A stretch of 8,847 nucleotides of DNA from Clostridia bacterium (GTDB lineage: Bacteria > Bacillota > Clostridia > Oscillospirales > CAG-272), in assembly GCA_017629395.1 (NCBI GenBank), contig JAGBXH010000307.1, positions 1-8,847 of the forward strand, in the 5' to 3' direction. The position numbers and the translations under genes are program-made. Below are positions 1 to 6,155 of this stretch, piece by piece (positions within the stretch are counted from its first letter, which is position 1; every line of letters begins with the position of its first letter). The notes beneath the pieces are model-generated. The model saw nothing but the letters and a program-made list of their open reading frames with translations, did not search any database and was not told the origin of the DNA.

Positions 1-1980
1 ATATACGTAGCCGTCCGTGTAGCTGCCGTCCCTTGCCACGCGCGCACCGATAATATCGTTTCTGCCCGAGAACTCGGTATAGTACTTCGAGCCATAGCCC
101 TTTGCATCGCGGTGTCCCGTGTTGCCTATATAGGCAGCATAGTAAGGCTCAACGTCATTCCATTGCTCTGCCCCCGCGCCAATGTCAATGGTCTTGGCTT
201 GGCTCGGTGTCGGAATGGGTCTTGCACCGCCAAAGCGTCTGGAGGCGTTGACCAACTGATAATAGTAATGATCCTTCAGATCCCCGCGGCTGGGCTCAAC
301 GTCACGGCTGTGCTCGTCGTCAAACTGGTCGGGAAAACCGTTTGGCGTATTGCTCCAGTTCTCGTTTCTGCCCGCCGTCCATTCATTCCAGCCCGTAATA
401 AACAGCACCTTGGGATCTTGCTCTATGGCATAGTCAAGCTGCTCTGCAAGCTGATATCCCCACAGCTTGGCATCGGGCTCGGTGCGGTAGCCCTTTGAGG
501 TATAGGAGCGTCCCATTGCGTCGGGATGGTTCATGGCAACCATGCTATCGGTCACGTAGGAGTGGTTGATTGCCACGCCCGCGGTCATCTGCTCCCATTT
601 CTTTTCTCTTTTTTCTCTGCTGGTAGTGTAATAAGTTGCCTGCGGATAGGTGGAGAGCCAACCCCACTGCAGCTTTTGCGTATCCTTAACCACGTAGCTC
701 GGCTGTCCTGCACGGAAGGTAAAGAATTTCTTAATTTCCACGTTCAAGCCCGATTTTGAGCTCAGGTTAGAGGAATGCGCCATCAGCATGGGCTTGCCGT
801 CCAGATAATACCAAAGGCTGTGATATTTATCGGGGCGATAAATATCCAGATACAAAGATTCCAGCTGCTCCAGCGAGCCGGTGGTCGGTCCAAAAGGCAG
901 CATAAAGGACACCTTGGGGGTATTCATGCCGTTTTGCTGCATCGCGGACCAGGTTTCGTACAGCGGCGTATAGCTGGATTTCCAGGTATAGTTGCCGTTG
1001 GTGTTGTCGGTAAAAATGACGTCAACGCCTGCGTTGGCAAGCATTTCTGCGTGCTTGCGCAGCACCCATACGTCATCGGTACGGTAAAAGCCGAACAGCG
1101 GCTCGTTCCAGAAAAACGCCGTACCCGAGGTGGGCCAGCCTTTGTGGAAATAGTCGTTGATCGCCTCGGGATGCTCGGTGGTAAAAGCGGTGTTGTTAAA
1201 GGGCTCGTTCCCTGCAAGATCCACGTGCCATGTCCAGTAAAAGATCGCAAGCGTTTTGTCTTGCTTCAAATCTCCCACCTCGGCATTGGTCAGCGACACT
1301 CTGCCAAGTCCGTCGGTAAATACCCAGGTATCGGGCATGACCTCATGGGTATAGAGCAAGCTGTCCACCGGGAACACGTACTCGTCGGGCGTATCGTGTC
1401 CCGTATATGCCTGCTCTTGCGAGGAAGCCTGATAAAAGGGCATTTCGGGTGTGACGGTAAAGGACACCGTGATCTCCAGATCCCCCGTCCTTTCCGAGCC
1501 GTCCTGCATGACGTAGCCCTTGGAAATTTTGGCAGGATACAGCCAAGTGCCAATAGAGCCCTCTACGTCCTTGATGCAGAACAGGTACTCGCCTGCAGGC
1601 TGCTCATCAAAGGAAAGCGTATACGTCTGACAGTCGCGCACGTTCTCAAATCGCGCCTGTGCAACGGGCTCGGATGCCACCGTTTTATCGTACGTTTCGT
1701 TCCATGCGTAAAGCACCAGCGTGGCATCCGAATCGGAGGTATTCCAGGTAGGCAGGCAGTAAGCCAGCCCGTTAAAGGATGCGCCAAGACTCAAATGCGC
1801 GCCGTACACCTCACCCGGATGTACCTGATGTGCGGATTTCTGCCCATCCAAAGAGGGATCGTACGCCTTGATCTTGACGGGGGCATTGCTTGCAATAGGA
1901 CTTTGCTCTGCCATAATGGGCAAAGCTGCGCACGCAAGCAGTACGATTATCATCAGTACAATAGCGATTGCTCTTTTCAT
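1..1980 (-). CDS. Secreted GH71/GH99/WbsX-like glycoside hydrolase, C-terminus cut by window edge
   Basis: An open frame of 660 codons runs from ATG at 1980 to the window edge without a stop. The start is set by GGGGAGG (1986-1992), five bases upstream. Residues 1-24 form an export signal: KR, a hydrophobic stretch, then a possible SPase I site after PIMA. A Cys at residue 17 (LLAC) makes a lipoprotein an alternative. Residues about 30-190 look like a beta-rich domain. Residues about 215-560 resemble the (beta/alpha)8 barrel of GH71/GH99/WbsX proteins: FYWTWHVD near the start, DVIFTDNTNGN from D320, and FITGWNEWTAGR with WNEW at 531-534, where family members carry catalytic acids. After about residue 595, text such as NTGHRD and GRNDIIGARVARD resembles the start of a CBM9/DOMON-like sugar-binding domain. 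A role in extracellular polysaccharide cleavage is inferred; the substrate is unknown. The gene lies 16 bp after dus and has no visible promoter of its own. Confidence 0.75.
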   Translation of the reverse strand, partial: MKRAIAIVLMIIVLLACAALPIMAEQSPIASNAPVKIKAYDPSLDGQKSAHQVHPGEVYGAHLSLGASFNGLAYCLPTWNTSDSDATLVLYAWNETYDKTVASEPVAQARFENVRDCQTYTLSFDEQPAGEYLFCIKDVEGSIGTWLYPAKISKGYVMQDGSERTGDLEITVSFTVTPEMPFYQASSQEQAYTGHDTPDEYVFPVDSLLYTHEVMPDTWVFTDGLGRVSLTNAEVGDLKQDKTLAIFYWTWHVDLAGNEPFNNTAFTTEHPEAINDYFHKGWPTSGTAFFWNEPLFGFYRTDDVWVLRKHAEMLANAGVDVIFTDNTNGNYTWKSSYTPLYETWSAMQQNGMNTPKVSFMLPFGPTTGSLEQLESLYLDIYRPDKYHSLWYYLDGKPMLMAHSSNLSSKSGLNVEIKKFFTFRAGQPSYVVKDTQKLQWGWLSTYPQATYYTTSREKREKKWEQMTAGVAINHSYVTDSMVAMNHPDAMGRSYTSKGYRTEPDAKLWGYQLAEQLDYAIEQDPKVLFITGWNEWTAGRNENWSNTPNGFPDQFDDEHSRDVEPSRGDLKDHYYYQLVNASRRFGGARPIPTPSQAKTIDIGAGAEQWNDVEPYYAAYIGNTGHRDAKGYGSKYYTEFSGRNDIIGARVARDGSYTDGYVY

Positions 1981-1996
1981 AAAAACCTCCCCAAAA

Positions 1997-2959
1997 TCAC
2001 AAATTCGGTAAATTCTCGGATCTTTTTTCATACGTTTCGCGCGCCTTGATGGGCAGCTCGCAGATCATGGCGGTCACCGCTCCGTCCATTTCCTCATAGG
2101 TCTTGGCTTGCTGCAGCCGCCTGATATACTTTTTATCCTGCTCGAACGTACCGCTCATGAGCAGCCAAATTTCCTTCATACGCCCCGAGGTAGCATAGTC
2201 CCCTATCGAGGGACGGTAGCGATCGGTCAGCTCGCGGTGAAATTCCATCATCAAGGCGCGCGTGACCGTCTTATCCGAAAGCAGCGCGGGGCAAGATAAG
2301 AGCCCCCTGCCTAACATGATCGCCTCGGTCCTCGGAAACCGCTCGGCAATATACGCAGCATCCGCGCGTGTACTGACGTTTCCGTTGTAGCACAAGGGAA
2401 TATCCGTGTTTTTGCAAACGTACGCGTAAGCGTCCAGATGCGGTACGCCGCGGTACATTTCCTTGCCCGTACGCGGATGCACGGTCAACTCCTTGACGGG
2501 ATATTTGTTGTAAATTTCAAGTATCTCGGGCAGCTCGTCCGCATCCTGATAGCCGATGCGGGTTTTGATGGAAATATCAATGGGGCAAGCAGCAAAGATG
2601 CGGTCAAGAAACTGCTCCAGCATATCGGTCTCCGCCAGCAAGCCCGACCCCTTTTTCTTTGCCGTGACCGTACCGGATGGGCAGCCTAAATTGAGATTGA
2701 CCTCGCCATATCCGCGCGCTGCGATCTCCGCGGACATCCACAAAAAGTCGTCCGCATTTTTACAAAGCAGCTGCGGCACGGTAGGAGCGGGATTGTTTGC
2801 GGGATCCAGCTCACGCACTTCGCGCGGCGTCAGCCTATGCACCTCGGTAGGCGAGAGAAAAGGCGTATAATAGCGGTCCACACCGCCGAAAATTTTATGG
2901 TGTACCGTGCGGTACACGCTGTCTGTCAACCCCTCCATGGGGGCAAGGTAGTATTTCAT
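1997..2959 (-). CDS. dus: tRNA-dihydrouridine synthase (Dus family)
   Basis: This encodes 320 residues, the usual size for bacterial Dus enzymes. They use FMN and NADPH to reduce uridines in the D-loop (or nearby) of tRNA in the cytoplasm. Visible family motifs in order: LAPMEGLTDSVYR at 5-17 (FMN-binding start of the TIM barrel), PQLL at 62-65, NLNLGCPSG with the catalytic Cys93, IKTRIG with Lys132, HPRTG from His161, NGNV at 192-195 and LGRGLL at 216-221 (phosphate-binding end of the barrel). The C-terminal helical domain is present. AAGGAA lies upstream of the ATG at 2959, and a sigma-A promoter sits at 2991-3019. The next gene, a secreted glycosidase, begins 16 bp after the TGA stop, so the two are probably cotranscribed. 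The Dus subfamily and target uridine cannot be told by eye. Confidence 0.95.
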   Translation of the reverse strand: MKYYLAPMEGLTDSVYRTVHHKIFGGVDRYYTPFLSPTEVHRLTPREVRELDPANNPAPTVPQLLCKNADDFLWMSAEIAARGYGEVNLNLGCPSGTVTAKKKGSGLLAETDMLEQFLDRIFAACPIDISIKTRIGYQDADELPEILEIYNKYPVKELTVHPRTGKEMYRGVPHLDAYAYVCKNTDIPLCYNGNVSTRADAAYIAERFPRTEAIMLGRGLLSCPALLSDKTVTRALMMEFHRELTDRYRPSIGDYATSGRMKEIWLLMSGTFEQDKKYIRRLQQAKTYEEMDGAVTAMICELPIKARETYEKRSENLPNL

Positions 2960-2990
2960 GTGCGTTCCTTTTTGTCATAATTATGCTGAT

Positions 2991-3019
2991 ATTATAACAC
3001 AAAATGCGAAAAAAAGCAA
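2991..3019 (-). promoter_or_regulatory. sigma-A promoter for dus
   Basis: On the minus strand TTGCTT (3014-3019) is followed by a 17-base spacer and a perfect TATAAT (2991-2996). Transcription would start near 2984, giving a leader of about 25 bases before the dus ATG. It points away from the promoter of the small plus-strand gene, making 2960-3170 a divergent control region. Confidence 0.7.
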
Positions 3020-3090
3020 CAATATCATGCATTTTTCTACCGTTTACGCATCGCATCCATAAACAATTTGTGAATTTACAGAAAAAGGCA

Positions 3091-3119
3091 TTGCACTTTG
3101 CAAGGTTTTGTGATATATT
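3091..3119 (+). promoter_or_regulatory. Strong extended -10 sigma-A promoter for the 97-residue gene
   Basis: TTGCAC (3091-3096), a 17-base spacer and TATATT (3114-3119) match sigma-A. A TG at 3111-3112 gives an extended -10 (TGnTATATT). The start of transcription would be near 3126, about 45 bases before the ATG at 3171. Promoter strength fits the codon bias of the gene it drives. Confidence 0.75.
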
Positions 3120-3137
3120 ATTAGCGTATCACCATTC

Positions 3138-3154
3138 CCCTTGCGCGTCAAGGG
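3138..3154 (+). other. Small hairpin in the 5' leader of the 97-residue gene
   Basis: CCCTTG (3138-3143) and CAAGGG (3149-3154) can pair around a five-base loop, starting about 12 bases into the predicted transcript and ending just before the ribosome binding site (AAAGGAG, 3158-3164). It could stabilise the mRNA 5' end. The stem is only 6 bp and may have no function. Confidence 0.3.
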
Positions 3155-3170
3155 ATGAAAGGAGCACAAT

Positions 3171-3464
3171 ATGGAAAACAATAACAACAGCACTCGTACG
3201 ATCGTTCTGACCGCGATCATCAGCGCAGTTTCCGCTGCAGCATTGACCGCAGCTATCATCTTTGCTGTCCAGAACAGACACAAGATCAAGGCTGCCGCTA
3301 TTCGCGTCAAGGATAAGAGCGTAGCAGTTGCCAACAATCTCAAGGCAAAGCTGAAGAGAAAGAAGAACGTTGATATCAGCCTGGATGAGACCTACGACAT
3401 TCCTGAGGAGCTCAGCTTCGAAGAAACCGACACCGATCTCGAGATCCTGAACGCTGAGGACTAA
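3171..3464 (+). CDS. Small single-pass membrane protein with basic stretch and acidic tail, function unknown
   Basis: I do not recognise a family. The gene is nevertheless well supported: extended -10 promoter, AAAGGAG six bases before ATG, and a strong terminator right after the TAA. The 97 residues fall into four parts. Residues 1-10 are polar and Asn-rich. Residues 11-33 form one hydrophobic helix rich in Ala, Ile and Leu. Residues 36-66 hold 9 Lys and 3 Arg and probably form an amphipathic helix. Residues 67-97 hold 13 acidic and no basic residues. By the positive-inside rule the charged C-terminal part should lie in the cytoplasm. All nine Lys codons are AAG, unlike the mixed use in neighbouring genes, which suggests high expression. 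It loosely recalls small YtxH-like envelope or stress proteins, but no diagnostic motif supports that name. Confidence 0.85.
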   Translation: MENNNNSTRTIVLTAIISAVSAAALTAAIIFAVQNRHKIKAAAIRVKDKSVAVANNLKAKLKRKKNVDISLDETYDIPEELSFEETDTDLEILNAED

Positions 3465-3468
3465 TGAC

Positions 3469-3508
3469 AAATAAAAGCTGCCATCGAGCTCGATGGCAGC
3501 TTTTATTT
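3469..3508. terminator. Bidirectional intrinsic terminator, perfect 40-bp palindrome
   Basis: Bases 3469-3508 equal their own reverse complement, centred on GAGCTC at 3486-3491. Transcribed from either side, this gives a hairpin with a GC-rich core (GCTGCCATCGAG paired with its complement). An A-rich 5' flank and a U-rich 3' flank complete the terminator. It lies between the convergent ends of the 97-residue gene (stop at 3462-3464) and spoIIR (TAA at 3508-3510) and touches the spoIIR stop codon. It should end both transcripts. Confidence 0.92.
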
Positions 3509-4140
3509 TATGATTTTCCTTTCCCAAACAGCCCCTGCACGCTCTCCAGGATCTTAAAGCGTATGCGGTACTTGACGTTGTCTGTCTCGGTGATCACGCG
3601 ATACTGCTCCCCCGTCAAGCCCACGGAAATGAACGCATCCTCATTGCTTTGGTCGTCATTTGCGCTTGCTGCAGACAGGCAGAGAGGCGGAAACAGCACG
3701 CACCACCAGTTCTGCCCCTCCGCCTTGCCAATGCACACGCGCAAGGACACGTACGAGCCGCTTGGAAAGCAGCAATTTTCATAGCTGCGCGTGGGGTACT
3801 CCTCTCTGCCCAGCAGCACGCTGACGGGATAGTCATACCCCTGCTCCCGCACGATCGCCTGCGCTGCCGCCACGATCTCATCGGAATGCTCATCCAAGAT
3901 ACGCTGTGCCTGCTCGCGGCTTGTGCAGCCCTGCAGAAGCGGTGCCGTCACGCGCAGCACCTCGTCGCGTACCAAAAGCTTGAGTGTCTGATCCTCATCC
4001 GTATCCGAGTTGGCAAGCACGTGCAGCCGCACGACGCTGTCATAGATCTGCTGCTCACCGTGAATGGGCAATACGGTAAAAAGCCCCAACAAAAACAGTA
4101 AAATAATGCCCCCTGTAAGTATTCTCTGATACCTGCACAT
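3508..4140 (-). CDS. spoIIR: Stage II sporulation protein R (forespore signal for pro-sigma-E processing)
   Basis: SpoIIR is made in the forespore under sigma-F, is secreted into the space between forespore and mother cell, and activates the SpoIIGA protease that processes pro-sigma-E. From ATG at 4140 it has 210 residues, close to the family norm. Residues 7-27 are a hydrophobic signal or anchor. Family hallmarks follow: RLHVLANSDTDEDQ from R38, KLLVRDEVL at 54-62, YPVSVLLG at 104-111, YPTRSYE at 115-121, PSGSYVSLRVCIG at 126-138 and NWWCVLFPPLC at 144-154. An in-frame ATG at 4164 would add eight residues, but no ribosome binding site precedes it. The 4140 ATG has AAGGA seven bases upstream. 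That binding site lies in the 3' arm of a long hairpin (4142-4210), so translation is probably controlled. The gene follows rbfA in the same direction. Confidence 0.93.
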   Translation of the reverse strand: MCRYQRILTGGIILLFLLGLFTVLPIHGEQQIYDSVVRLHVLANSDTDEDQTLKLLVRDEVLRVTAPLLQGCTSREQAQRILDEHSDEIVAAAQAIVREQGYDYPVSVLLGREEYPTRSYENCCFPSGSYVSLRVCIGKAEGQNWWCVLFPPLCLSAASANDDQSNEDAFISVGLTGEQYRVITETDNVKYRIRFKILESVQGLFGKGKS

Positions 4141-4141
4141 A

Positions 4142-4210
4142 AAAATATCCTTCCCTTCGATCATATTCTGTCATCCGACAAGCCTATGATTTCCCCGGGA
4201 AGGATATTTT
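4142..4210 (-). promoter_or_regulatory. Long RNA hairpin over the spoIIR ribosome binding site (leader switch or terminator)
   Basis: On the minus strand a perfect 14-bp stem pairs AAAATATCCTTCCC (4197-4210) with GGGAAGGATATTTT (4142-4155). Inside it ATCATA (4185-4190) pairs with TATGAT (4160-4165). TTGTC (4177-4181) then pairs with GACAG (4168-4172) around the loop GGAT. That is about 25 bp broken by small internal loops. The 3' arm contains GGGAAGGA, the Shine-Dalgarno of spoIIR, and ends one base before its ATG. Read-through RNA from rbfA should therefore hide the ribosome binding site. The T-run at the end of the 3' arm would also allow it to act as an rbfA terminator. The structure is visible; its role is inferred. 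Confidence 0.7.
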
Positions 4211-4231
4211 ATTCAAACAAGAGCTACGAAA

Positions 4232-4603
4232 TCAATCGTTCTCGCCGTCCTCGAGCACCTCATCGTGGAATTCGATGTTCTCAAGGATCTTGGCAATGCG
4301 TGCGCCGTGCTCGACCGATGCGTCCTCAATGAAGGTCAGCTCGGGCGTCATGCGCAGATTGAGCGTTTTTGCCAGCTGCGTGCGCATATAGCCGCTTGCC
4401 TGGCGCAGCCCCTTTGCCACGTCCTTTTTATTGCCCGAAAGGCAGGAATAATATACCTTTGCATACTTGAGGTCAGGGGTGACATCCACCGCGGTAACGC
4501 TGATAAACGCATCGCTGACGCGAGGATCCTTGACACCGCGCAAAATGACCATCAGCTCCTTTTGCATCTCATCGTTGATTCTGCCTCTTCTGTAATTCGC
4601 CAT
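4232..4603 (-). CDS. rbfA: Ribosome-binding factor A (30S maturation)
   Basis: The 123-residue protein matches RbfA, a small KH-like-fold protein that binds the 30S subunit and helps 16S rRNA 5'-end maturation. Family features: a start rich in basic residues (ANYRRGRINDEMQKEL), then DPRVSDAFISVTAVDVTPDLKYAKVYYS at about 26-53 in two beta strands. The helix and loop KGLRQASGYMRTQLAKTL at about 64-81 follow, then RMTPELTFIEDAS plus HGARIAKIL near the end. The start is fixed by AAGGAG (4609-4614), five bases before ATG. A consensus promoter lies at 4634-4662. In many Bacillota rbfA sits in the nusA-infB operon; here it stands apart, between a sugar-use operon and spoIIR. Confidence 0.96.
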   Translation of the reverse strand: MANYRRGRINDEMQKELMVILRGVKDPRVSDAFISVTAVDVTPDLKYAKVYYSCLSGNKKDVAKGLRQASGYMRTQLAKTLNLRMTPELTFIEDASVEHGARIAKILENIEFHDEVLEDGEND

Positions 4604-4633
4604 AATTTCTCCTTAAACTTGTATTGCGGTCTT

Positions 4634-4662
4634 ATTGTAACATAAAGATTTGCACTTGTCAA
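4634..4662 (-). promoter_or_regulatory. Near-consensus sigma-A promoter for rbfA
   Basis: TTGACA (4657-4662) is perfect. The spacer is 17 bases and the -10 is TACAAT (4634-4639), preceded by TG to form an extended -10. The transcript would start near 4627 with a leader of about 24 bases. The -35 is about eight bases past the stop of the upstream esterase gene, and no terminator hairpin separates them, so read-through from the sugar operon is likely in addition. Confidence 0.88.
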
Positions 4663-4669
4663 TCACTTT

Positions 4670-6145
4670 TTATTCGGTACGCAGACAAAACGCAAACGCA
4701 GGCAGGTTATTGCCGTTTCGCAGGTCGGCATACTCGATTGACGCGCGGATAGAATATGCATACGACACTACGCTTGCGTCCGCGCCCTCGGGTACGTCCA
4801 CGGTGATGCAGCCGCGCGTTTCAATGACGGCGCGTGCGGGCACGTCCGCGCCCTTGGGTCCTACGCGAAATCCCTTGACCTCTGCCCCGATACTGTCGCG
4901 GGGCGATTGCCCCAGCACGCAAAGTCCGTCGCCGATGTCGGTAAAGCACACCGTGATCTGCTTGCCGTCCGCAGATTTCTGCGCGGTGGTGGGCTTGGGT
5001 GCGCGCGCCTCGTACTCTCCGCCAATGCGGTACTCGCGTGCCAATGCAAGCTTGGCGATACGCATGGCAAGCTCGTATTTACGGGGAGAATGCGCAAAAT
5101 CGGGGTGATCATCGGGAGCACCGAGATCCATGGCGGGGGTCAGCGTGTAGTTAGGGATCGTGGCAAGCGCATCCAGCTGCTTGACGCGCACGGTGTCAAG
5201 TGCGGGGAAATAGGCGGCACACTCGTCACGGTAGTCGGAAAGCTGCACGTTATAGAACGGGAAGTCCTGCCCAAATCGCGCGCGCTCGTCGGCAACCAGC
5301 GCGGCAAGCTCTTTGTCGTACAAGGGTGCACGATCCGGGAAGCAGCCCTCGCTCTCCCCTTGGAAAAAGATCTGTCCCTTAAACTGCAGGGGCACGAAGG
5401 GATGAATGAGCGAGTTGTAAAAGCCGCCAAGAGGTACTGCCACCGTGGTGGTATAACCAAGCTCGGTTGCAAGCTCTGCGGGCATCAGCTCACGAATACA
5501 AGCACCGCCCGCTGCCATCATGATAAGTCCTACGGGCGCATCAATATAGCGCAAAAGCTCCTTGCCAAAGAACCAGCCGATTGCGGAAAATTCGCGTGCA
5601 GCATCCTCCAGCGGCAGCTTCCAGCACCAATCGGGATTGATGACATCGGGCTGCGGCTCACCGCACTTGTCCTGATGCTCAAAGGCATACTGGCGCGTTT
5701 GCGCAAACAGGCGCAGCGGCTCGTCCTTATCATACCATTGCTCGGGCGCCCAATCAAGGCAGGAGGAGAGATTATGCTCTGCATTGGACTGACCGCCGAT
5801 CAGCCACACGTCACCCACCAGCACGTCCTGTAGCACCGCGCTGTGTCCGCGGTCGTCGTAAATGCTCATGAGCTTGCCCTCCCATACCGCGCTGTGCGGT
5901 ACGAAGCGCAAGGTCCACGTTCCCTGCTCCGTGACGGTTGCGCTGACACGCTCGCCCATAAATTCGCCCGTGACGGTTGAACCGGGAGCATCCGAAAAGC
6001 CCCAGATGCGGATGGGTCGCTCGCGCTGCAGCACCATGTGCGAGCCGAACGCGCCCGACACCTTAAACTCCGGGCAAGTCCAGTTGGACGCAAGTGCTTG
6101 CAGCTGTTTTTGTTCTTGTGACGGTAAAGCCATTTTGTTTTCCAT
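4670..6145 (-). CDS. Cytoplasmic sialate O-acetylesterase-type SGNH hydrolase
   Basis: The 491-residue product resembles the sialate O-acetylesterase family, which removes O-acetyl groups from sialic acids or other acetylated sugars. An N-terminal beta domain (VSGAFGSHMVLQRERPIRIWG) is typical. GDVWLIGGQSNAEHNL carries the nucleophile Ser120; GQSNA replaces the commoner GQSNM. FFQGESEG (about 260-267) is the next SGNH block. DFAHSPRK holds the DxxH pair Asp349-His352. The chain then has the C-terminal beta domain. There is no signal peptide, so it acts in the cytoplasm. The ATG at 6145 is chosen because GAGG (6152-6155) sits six bases upstream; a TTG at 6157 would overlap the previous stop. 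It starts eight bases after the transporter-GH2 gene, so the two should work on the same imported, acetylated sugar. The substrate could equally be an acetylated plant or host glycan. Confidence 0.87.
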   Translation of the reverse strand: MENKMALPSQEQKQLQALASNWTCPEFKVSGAFGSHMVLQRERPIRIWGFSDAPGSTVTGEFMGERVSATVTEQGTWTLRFVPHSAVWEGKLMSIYDDRGHSAVLQDVLVGDVWLIGGQSNAEHNLSSCLDWAPEQWYDKDEPLRLFAQTRQYAFEHQDKCGEPQPDVINPDWCWKLPLEDAAREFSAIGWFFGKELLRYIDAPVGLIMMAAGGACIRELMPAELATELGYTTTVAVPLGGFYNSLIHPFVPLQFKGQIFFQGESEGCFPDRAPLYDKELAALVADERARFGQDFPFYNVQLSDYRDECAAYFPALDTVRVKQLDALATIPNYTLTPAMDLGAPDDHPDFAHSPRKYELAMRIAKLALAREYRIGGEYEARAPKPTTAQKSADGKQITVCFTDIGDGLCVLGQSPRDSIGAEVKGFRVGPKGADVPARAVIETRGCITVDVPEGADASVVSYAYSIRASIEYADLRNGNNLPAFAFCLRTE

Positions 6146-6151
6146 AAAAGA

Positions 6152-6155
6152 CCTC
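6152..6155 (-). promoter_or_regulatory. Shine-Dalgarno overlapping the upstream stop codon
   Basis: On the minus strand GAGG overlaps the TGA stop (6154-6156) of the transporter-GH2 gene and lies six bases before the esterase ATG at 6145. This layout suggests translational coupling of the two proteins and decides the esterase start. Confidence 0.7.

Noticed and set aside
775..2049. Long open frame of 424 codons on the plus strand
   Set aside because: It is antisense to the GH71/99-like gene and the end of dus. It has no ribosome site and an implausible mix of Arg, His, Gly and Cys typical of a complementary-frame shadow.
3004..3210. Open frame of 68 codons on the plus strand across the divergent promoter region
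   Set aside because: It overlaps both promoters and the start of the 97-residue gene, has no ribosome site, and resembles no protein family.
4138..4164. spoIIR start at the upstream in-frame ATG (4164)
   Set aside because: No ribosome binding site precedes it and the codon lies inside the inner stem. The ATG at 4140 has a well-spaced AAGGA.
4142..4210. Inverted repeats with a 41-base interior as a small mobile element (MITE)
   Set aside because: No target-site duplication is visible, the interior is itself paired, and the arm coincides exactly with the spoIIR ribosome site, so a leader structure or terminator explains it better.
4156..4231. A sigma-F promoter for spoIIR inside the leader
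   Set aside because: GGGGAAATCA resembles a sigma-F -10, but no good GYATA-type -35 lies at the right distance (the best, GAATA, is about 13 bases upstream), so I do not list it as a feature.
4907..5833. Open frame of 308 codons on the plus strand
   Set aside because: It is antisense to the SGNH esterase gene, whose catalytic blocks are clear. Low stop frequency on the opposite strand is expected at this base composition.
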